Below are positions 4,659 to 8,484 of a stretch of DNA of 8,484 bases, piece by piece. Both the position numbers and the translations under genes were made by a program. Source of the stretch: Chloroflexota bacterium (GTDB lineage Bacteria; Chloroflexota; Dehalococcoidia; UBA2979). The notes under the pieces are model-generated. The model did not search any database, was not told where the DNA came from, and was given only the letters and a program-made list of their open reading frames with translations. The stretch is from the NCBI GenBank assembly GCA_947446155.1, contig CANFFZ010000091.1:1-8484 (forward strand). The letters are read 5' to 3'. Every line of letters begins with the position of its first letter. The first letter of the stretch is position 1.

Positions 4659-6077
4659 ATGCCCGAAACCCTCGCCCCCGTCCAACCGCAGATCGCCCGG
4701 CGCTGCCCGGCCTGCGGGCGCGTCAGTGCCGACTCCGAGCGCTGCCTGCGCTGCTGGCGCGACATTGCCGCGGTTCCCCCGCTGACCGCCGAGGAGGCCG
4801 CCACGGCGATGACTGTGGAGGCGGCCCTCGCGAAGCGAATGACGCAGGGGCGGTTCTCGACCGGCCAGAAGCTGCTCTACGGGTTCCTGGGGATTCTGGC
4901 GCTGCTGATCGGATGGTGGGTTTACGCCACCTTCATCGACAAGCCACCCAAGCCCGACCAGCCGACTACCGCAACGCGCTCCGTGGCTACCGGCGCCTGG
5001 ACGACCTCCGAGGGCGACGTCCGCGGCCTTCGCTCCATCGATGCGCCTTCGCGGGTCGGTGGCGCGGAAGCGTGGAAAGTCTCGCTTGGTTCACCGGTGG
5101 CGACGCCGCTCGTCTCGGACGGGCAGGTCGTCGTGGCGGCGCTGGAGGACGGCCGGGTGGTTGGCCTTGATGTGGCCAGCGGTAAGACGTTGTGGACGCT
5201 GCCCCTGAGCACCGCGCCGTTCGCGGCGCCGGTGATCGCAGGTGACCGTGTGTACATCGCCCAGCGCGAAGGGCGCGTGACCGTAGTGAACGCGTCGGAT
5301 GGCACCGAGGCGTGGCAATCACGCTTCGTCGCCGGCTCGTTCCAGGCGTCGCCCGTGGTGGTCGAGGGCGTCGTGTACACCTACAGCACTGATGGACTGT
5401 TCGCGTTCGACGCCGAGACTGGCCGCATCCTCTGGGAGCAGATCCTCGATGTGGGCTGGGCAACTGTCGCACCGGTCGTTGAGGGCCAGTACCTCGTTAT
5501 TGCGACGGGAGACAAGTCTGTTGCTTTCGACCGCACGAACGGCCAGGTCACGTTCCATGTGGCGTTCTCTCGGACGCAGCCGTCTTCGCTCGCGGTGCGC
5601 GACGGCCGCGTGCTGGCTGTGTACGGCCGGAACGCGACGGTATTCGAGACGTCCTCACGCAGCCCGTGGTGGGACGGCGTCCGAGGCGCGTGGTTCCGCT
5701 TCCATCTGATCGGGATGGCCCCGGCCGTCCCGCCTGCTCCGACGGTCTGGGACGTCACCTCGCTCCCGCGGACGACGATGGCTGCGGCCGTCGGTCAGAA
5801 CGTCACGGTAGTGACCTCGCGTGACGGGGTGGCCGCTGCTCTGAGCCTCGCGGACGGGAAGCCGGTCTGGAGCGCCACGACCGGTCGTCTTGCGGTCGCA
5901 CCAATCGCCACCACTGACGGGTTCCTCTTCGGCGAGGAAGGCCGCCTGCTGCTGCTGGACGCCGCAACCGGTCAGCCTCGCGGCGAGCACAAGATCGATG
6001 GCATCCGCAGCCTGGCACCAACGCGCGACGTGACGGTCGTCGCCACGAGTGCCGGCGACGTCTTGGCGCTGCGTTAA
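4659..6077 (+). CDS. Zinc-ribbon, single-helix, PQQ-like beta-propeller membrane protein
   Basis: A 472-residue protein in three parts. Residues 16-32 are a zinc ribbon (CPAC, then CLRC; C16, C19, C29, C32). Residues about 72-92 (LLYGFLGILALLIGWWVYA) form one membrane helix. Residues about 135-472 are a PQQ/BamB-like beta-propeller. Blade signatures of the D-x-x-x-G-x-x-x-W type start at 171, 211, 251, 291, a degenerate one at 331, then 396 and 434. The first five are exactly 40 residues apart. A Trp-rich insertion (about 336-362, SPWWDGVRGAWFRFHL) breaks the rhythm. Quinone-dehydrogenase catalytic residues are not recognisable, so this is more likely a binding or scaffold propeller than an enzyme. 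The ribbon should be cytoplasmic and the propeller outside. The ATG follows a -10-like hexamer. It lies downstream of the ApbE operon on the same strand but probably has its own promoter. Its function is unknown. Confidence 0.85.
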   Translation: MPETLAPVQPQIARRCPACGRVSADSERCLRCWRDIAAVPPLTAEEAATAMTVEAALAKRMTQGRFSTGQKLLYGFLGILALLIGWWVYATFIDKPPKPDQPTTATRSVATGAWTTSEGDVRGLRSIDAPSRVGGAEAWKVSLGSPVATPLVSDGQVVVAALEDGRVVGLDVASGKTLWTLPLSTAPFAAPVIAGDRVYIAQREGRVTVVNASDGTEAWQSRFVAGSFQASPVVVEGVVYTYSTDGLFAFDAETGRILWEQILDVGWATVAPVVEGQYLVIATGDKSVAFDRTNGQVTFHVAFSRTQPSSLAVRDGRVLAVYGRNATVFETSSRSPWWDGVRGAWFRFHLIGMAPAVPPAPTVWDVTSLPRTTMAAAVGQNVTVVTSRDGVAAALSLADGKPVWSATTGRLAVAPIATTDGFLFGEEGRLLLLDAATGQPRGEHKIDGIRSLAPTRDVTVVATSAGDVLALR

Positions 6078-6081
6078 GCCT

Positions 6082-6142
6082 CGTAGCCTGCTTGCACCAC
6101 AGCCCGATCGGCGCGCTCACCATCCCCCGAAGGAGGGCTACG
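6082..6142. terminator. Possible weak bidirectional hairpin between convergent genes
   Basis: CGTAGCC (6082-6088) and GGCTACG (6136-6142) are perfect 7-base inverted arms separated by 47 bases. The right arm contains the hemL stop codon. They flank most of the 60-base gap between the convergent propeller and hemL genes. The loop is long and no T-run follows on either strand, so this is not a typical intrinsic terminator. It is reported only because no better candidate exists here. Confidence 0.2.
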
Positions 6143-7424
6143 CAGTCAGCGCGCGCGCTACGACGGCGACCGTGCGATCGACGTCCGCGTCGGTGTGCGC
6201 CAGTGAGAGGAACCACGCCTCGTACTGACTCGGGGGCAGGTGGACGCCGCCTTCGAGCATCGCGTGGTGGAACTTCGCGAAGGCGGCGGTATCGGCCTGT
6301 TTTGCCTCTGCCCAGTTCGCGGGCGGGGCATCGAGGCCAAAGAACAGTGTGAGTAGCGAGCCGGCCCGCGCGATGGAGACGCGCACGCCAGTGGACTCGA
6401 TGGTGCCCCGCAGGCCAGCCTCCAGCCGCTCGCCCAGGGCCTCGAGGCGCACGTACGCATCGGGCATCGCGCGGAGGGCGTCGAGGGTGGCGGTGCCGGC
6501 AGCCATCGCGAGTGGGTTCCCGGAGAGCGTGCCTGCCTGGTAGACGGGGCCGAGCGGGGCAATCATCGACATTAGGTCGCGCCGTCCGCCGTACGCGCCA
6601 ACGGGGAGGCCGCCACCGATGATCTTGCCGAGGACGGTGAGGTCAGGCCGGATGTCGTACACCGCCTGCGCGCCACCGATCGAGGCACGGAAGCCGCTGA
6701 TCACCTCGTCGAAGATGAGGAGGGCGCCTTCGGCGTCGCAGAGCGCGCGGAGGCCTTCGAGGTAGCCCTCGGCTGGTTCGACGAGGCCCATGTTGCCGGC
6801 GATTGGCTCCACGATGATCGCAGCGATGGCGCCGGGATGAGCGGCGAAGGTCGCGCGCACGGCATCGAGGTCGTTGTAGGAGGCAACAAGCGTCTGCGCG
6901 GCGTAGGCAGCAGGGACGCCGGCCGAGTCGGGCAGCGAGAGCGTCGCGACGCCTGAGCCGGCGGCGACCAGCAGGCCGTCCGCGTGGCCGTGGTAGCAGC
7001 CCTCGAACTTCAGGACCAGGTCACGCTTCGTCGCGGCGCGTGCGAGACGGATGGCGCTCATCGCCGCCTCCGTACCGGAGGAGACGAAGCGAAGCATCTC
7101 GATCGATGTGACGGCCTCGATGATGCGCTCGGCGAGGGCGGGCTCGGCCTCGGTCGGTGCGCCGAAGGAGGTGCCGAGGGGTGCTGCAGCGCGGATCGCC
7201 TCGACGACCGCGGGATGCGCGTGGCCTAGGATCAGCGGGCCGTACGACTGCACATAGTCGAGGTACTCACGGCCGTCGATGTCGGTGATCGTGGCGCCTC
7301 GGCCGGATGCGACGAAGACGGGCGACCCACCGACGGCACGGTAGGCGCGCACGGGGGAGTCGACGCCGCCGGGGAGCACGCGTTCCGCGCGCGTCATGGC
7401 AGCCTGCGAGCGCGGTCCGGTCAC
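6138..7424 (-). CDS. hemL: Glutamate-1-semialdehyde 2,1-aminomutase
   Basis: HemL is a cytoplasmic PLP enzyme that converts glutamate-1-semialdehyde to 5-aminolevulinate, the last step of the C5 route to tetrapyrroles. The 428 residues match the usual length (E. coli about 426) and carry the full family pattern: [11 protein letters not shown] (17-27), [12 protein letters not shown] (60-71), [16 protein letters not shown] (114-129; most members have NSGTEA), YHGHAD (144-149), [10 protein letters not shown] (204-213), [11 protein letters not shown] with D239, and [16 protein letters not shown] with PLP lysine K267. GTG at 7424 is chosen because it gives the complete N-terminus and overlaps the hemB stop by four bases (GTGA). 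A GAGGA ribosome site lies 6 bases upstream. It is the last gene of a hem operon on the minus strand. Confidence 0.97.
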   Translation of the reverse strand: MTGPRSQAAMTRAERVLPGGVDSPVRAYRAVGGSPVFVASGRGATITDIDGREYLDYVQSYGPLILGHAHPAVVEAIRAAAPLGTSFGAPTEAEPALAERIIEAVTSIEMLRFVSSGTEAAMSAIRLARAATKRDLVLKFEGCYHGHADGLLVAAGSGVATLSLPDSAGVPAAYAAQTLVASYNDLDAVRATFAAHPGAIAAIIVEPIAGNMGLVEPAEGYLEGLRALCDAEGALLIFDEVISGFRASIGGAQAVYDIRPDLTVLGKIIGGGLPVGAYGGRRDLMSMIAPLGPVYQAGTLSGNPLAMAAGTATLDALRAMPDAYVRLEALGERLEAGLRGTIESTGVRVSIARAGSLLTLFFGLDAPPANWAEAKQADTAAFAKFHHAMLEGGVHLPPSQYEAWFLSLAHTDADVDRTVAVVARALTA

Positions 7425-8422
7425 CGGCGATCCTCGCGCAGCCAGCGCGCGGCATCCTTCGCGTGGTAGGTGATGATGATCCCCGCACCTGCCCGCGCGA
7501 TCGAGGTGAGGATCTCCAGGACGACGCGGCGCTCGTCCAGCCAGCCATTCGCGGCGGCGGCCTTCACCATCGCGTACTCGCCGGAGACGTTGTAGGCGGC
7601 GAGCGGCAGGTCGGTGCGCTCGCGTACGGCGCGGATCACATCGAGGTACGGGAGCGCGGGCTTCACCATCACGATGTCCGCGGACTCCTCGATGTCGGCC
7701 TCCACCTCGCGCAGGGCTTCGAGGCCGTTCGCGGGGTCCATCTGGTAGCCACGGCGGTCGCCGAACTGCGGTGCGGAGTCAGCGGCCTCGCGGAACGGGC
7801 CGTAGAAGGCCGAGGCGTACTTCGCGGAGTAGGCCATGATCGGCGTGCTCGCGTATCCGGCTTCGTCGAGGGCCTCGCGGATCGCACCGACGCGCCCGTC
7901 CATCATGTCGCTGGGGGCGATCACGTCCGCACCCGCGCGGGCGGTGGAGACCGCCATGCGCGAGAGCAAGTCGAGCGATGGGTCGTTGTCGACCTCACCG
8001 GTCGCGGTGAGGATGCCGCAATGCCCGTGGTCGGTGTACTCGCAGAGACAGATATCCGCGATGGTCACGAGGGCCGGGTCGAGCCGCTTCAGTTCGCGGA
8101 TCGCCTGCTGCACGATGCCGTCGTCCGCGTAGGCCTCGGTCCCCTCCGCGTCCTTCGAGGCGGGCAGGCCGAAGAGCAGCACGGCGCGCACGCCGAGGTC
8201 GCGCAACTCGGCCACCTCGGGCGACAGCATGTCCACGCTCAATTGGTACTGGCCGGGCATCGATGAAATCTCGTGGCGGATGCCCTGGCCGTGCGTGATG
8301 AACAGCGGGTACACGAACTGCGAGGGGTCGAGGCGTGTCTCGCGCACGAGGGCGCGTAGGACCTCGGTCCGTCGCGTGCGACGGGTGCGCGTGAACGGCG
8401 CGAGGCGCGTGGCTGCAACCAT
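7421..8422 (-). CDS. hemB: Porphobilinogen synthase (5-aminolevulinate dehydratase), zinc type
   Basis: HemB condenses two 5-aminolevulinate molecules to porphobilinogen in the cytoplasm. Counted from the ATG at 8422 the protein has 333 residues. Schiff-base lysines are K201 (in [17 protein letters not shown]) and K254 (in [11 protein letters not shown]). The active-site zinc ligands are the cysteines of [14 protein letters not shown] (C125, C127, C135), which marks the zinc-dependent class rather than the Asp-rich magnesium class. Other family signatures are [24 protein letters not shown], and [17 protein letters not shown] at 8425 could also start translation. ATG at 8422 is preferred because it overlaps the upstream stop as TGATG and lies 6 bases from a consensus GGAGGT. 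The gene overlaps hemL by four bases, so the three genes of this strand should be translated in a coupled way. Confidence 0.97.
   Translation of the reverse strand: MVAATRLAPFTRTRRTRRTEVLRALVRETRLDPSQFVYPLFITHGQGIRHEISSMPGQYQLSVDMLSPEVAELRDLGVRAVLLFGLPASKDAEGTEAYADDGIVQQAIRELKRLDPALVTIADICLCEYTDHGHCGILTATGEVDNDPSLDLLSRMAVSTARAGADVIAPSDMMDGRVGAIREALDEAGYASTPIMAYSAKYASAFYGPFREAADSAPQFGDRRGYQMDPANGLEALREVEADIEESADIVMVKPALPYLDVIRAVRERTDLPLAAYNVSGEYAMVKAAAANGWLDERRVVLEILTSIARAGAGIIITYHAKDAARWLREDRR
7431..7435 (-). promoter_or_regulatory. Ribosome binding site of hemL
   Basis: On the minus strand GAGGA lies inside the end of hemB, 6 bases before the hemL GTG at 7424. It supports this GTG over the internal ATG at codon 10. 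Confidence 0.65.
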
Positions 8423-8484
8423 CACCGGACCTCCGTCCGCGCGGGGCGGCGGGCGTGCAGGAACGCACGCGTCGCCTCCACCAG
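8422..8484 (-). CDS. C-terminal fragment of an upstream heme-operon gene, possibly uroporphyrinogen-III synthase
   Basis: Only 20 codons and a TGA (8424-8422) are in the window. The frame is open to the window edge. It ends in a TGATG overlap with the hemB ATG and carries hemB's consensus ribosome site within its last codons, all signs of a real coupled upstream gene. The visible residues begin [12 protein letters not shown]. HemD proteins often end with a helix of the form GLVEA-x-x-x-L, and hemD often lies just before hemB, so uroporphyrinogen-III synthase is the best guess. The fragment is too short to exclude another gene, and no symbol is assigned. Confidence 0.6.
   Translation of the reverse strand: MVEATRAFLHARRPARTEVR
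8429..8434 (-). promoter_or_regulatory. Consensus Shine-Dalgarno site of hemB
   Basis: GGAGGT on the minus strand is 6 bases from the ATG at 8422 but only 3 from the GTG at 8425. The spacing decides for the ATG. It is the strongest ribosome site in the window. Confidence 0.8.

Noticed and set aside
6104..6111. CCGATCGG palindrome between the propeller gene and hemL
   Set aside because: It is an 8-base palindrome with no loop and no extension. It cannot form a useful hairpin and is expected by chance at this GC content.
7307..8266. Plus-strand frame of 319 residues opposite hemB and hemL
   Set aside because: hemB and hemL are unmistakable on the minus strand. The antisense translation is Arg/His/Gly-rich without domain features.
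1..8484. CRISPR arrays, insertion sequences, tRNA or rRNA genes, phage or defence genes
   Set aside because: No spaced direct repeats, transposase motifs, terminal repeats or cloverleaf-like segments were seen. The genes are all metabolic, regulatory or redox genes with matching composition.

Overview
The window is GC-rich, gene-dense bacterial chromosome carrying eight complete genes and one gene cut at each edge. No mobile element, tRNA, rRNA or CRISPR array is visible. Three features suggest a Chloroflexota (Dehalococcoidia- or Thermomicrobia-like) or possibly actinobacterial host: high GC, frequent GTG/TTG starts, and long Ala/Thr/Pro/Ser-rich linkers on surface proteins. The HemQ-type coproheme decarboxylase fits either group. 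This placement is inference, not a phylogenetic result.

Layout. (1) 1-218 (+) is the C-terminal end of a chlorite-dismutase-family protein (HemQ/ChdC). (2) 225-2384 (-) is a two-component system: an OmpR/PhoB-type response regulator followed directly by a sensor histidine kinase with a mucin-like extracytoplasmic linker. (3) 2385-2492 is a short divergent control region. It holds a near-perfect inverted repeat, an 11-bp-phased direct repeat and two promoter-like hexamers. (4) 2493-4591 (+) is a tight three-gene operon: an unrecognised membrane-anchored low-complexity protein, an ApbE-like FAD:protein FMN transferase, and a six-helix ferric-reductase-like protein with two bis-histidine heme pairs. 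(5) 4659-6077 (+) encodes a zinc-ribbon/TM/beta-propeller protein behind its own promoter-like element. (6) 6138-8484 (-) is a heme biosynthesis operon: a gene end (possibly hemD), then hemB, then hemL, all overlapping.

How the genes may work together. HemB and HemL supply the early tetrapyrrole steps from glutamate-1-semialdehyde, and HemQ makes heme b from coproheme. The central part looks like an extracytosolic or trans-membrane electron-transfer module that uses heme (ferric-reductase-like protein) and probably covalent FMN (ApbE), with a two-component system next to it. The most notable points are that the ApbE has no recognisable flavin-accepting partner here, that the first gene of its operon is an undescribed anchored low-complexity protein, and that the control region has an architecture resembling OmpR/PhoB-family operators.
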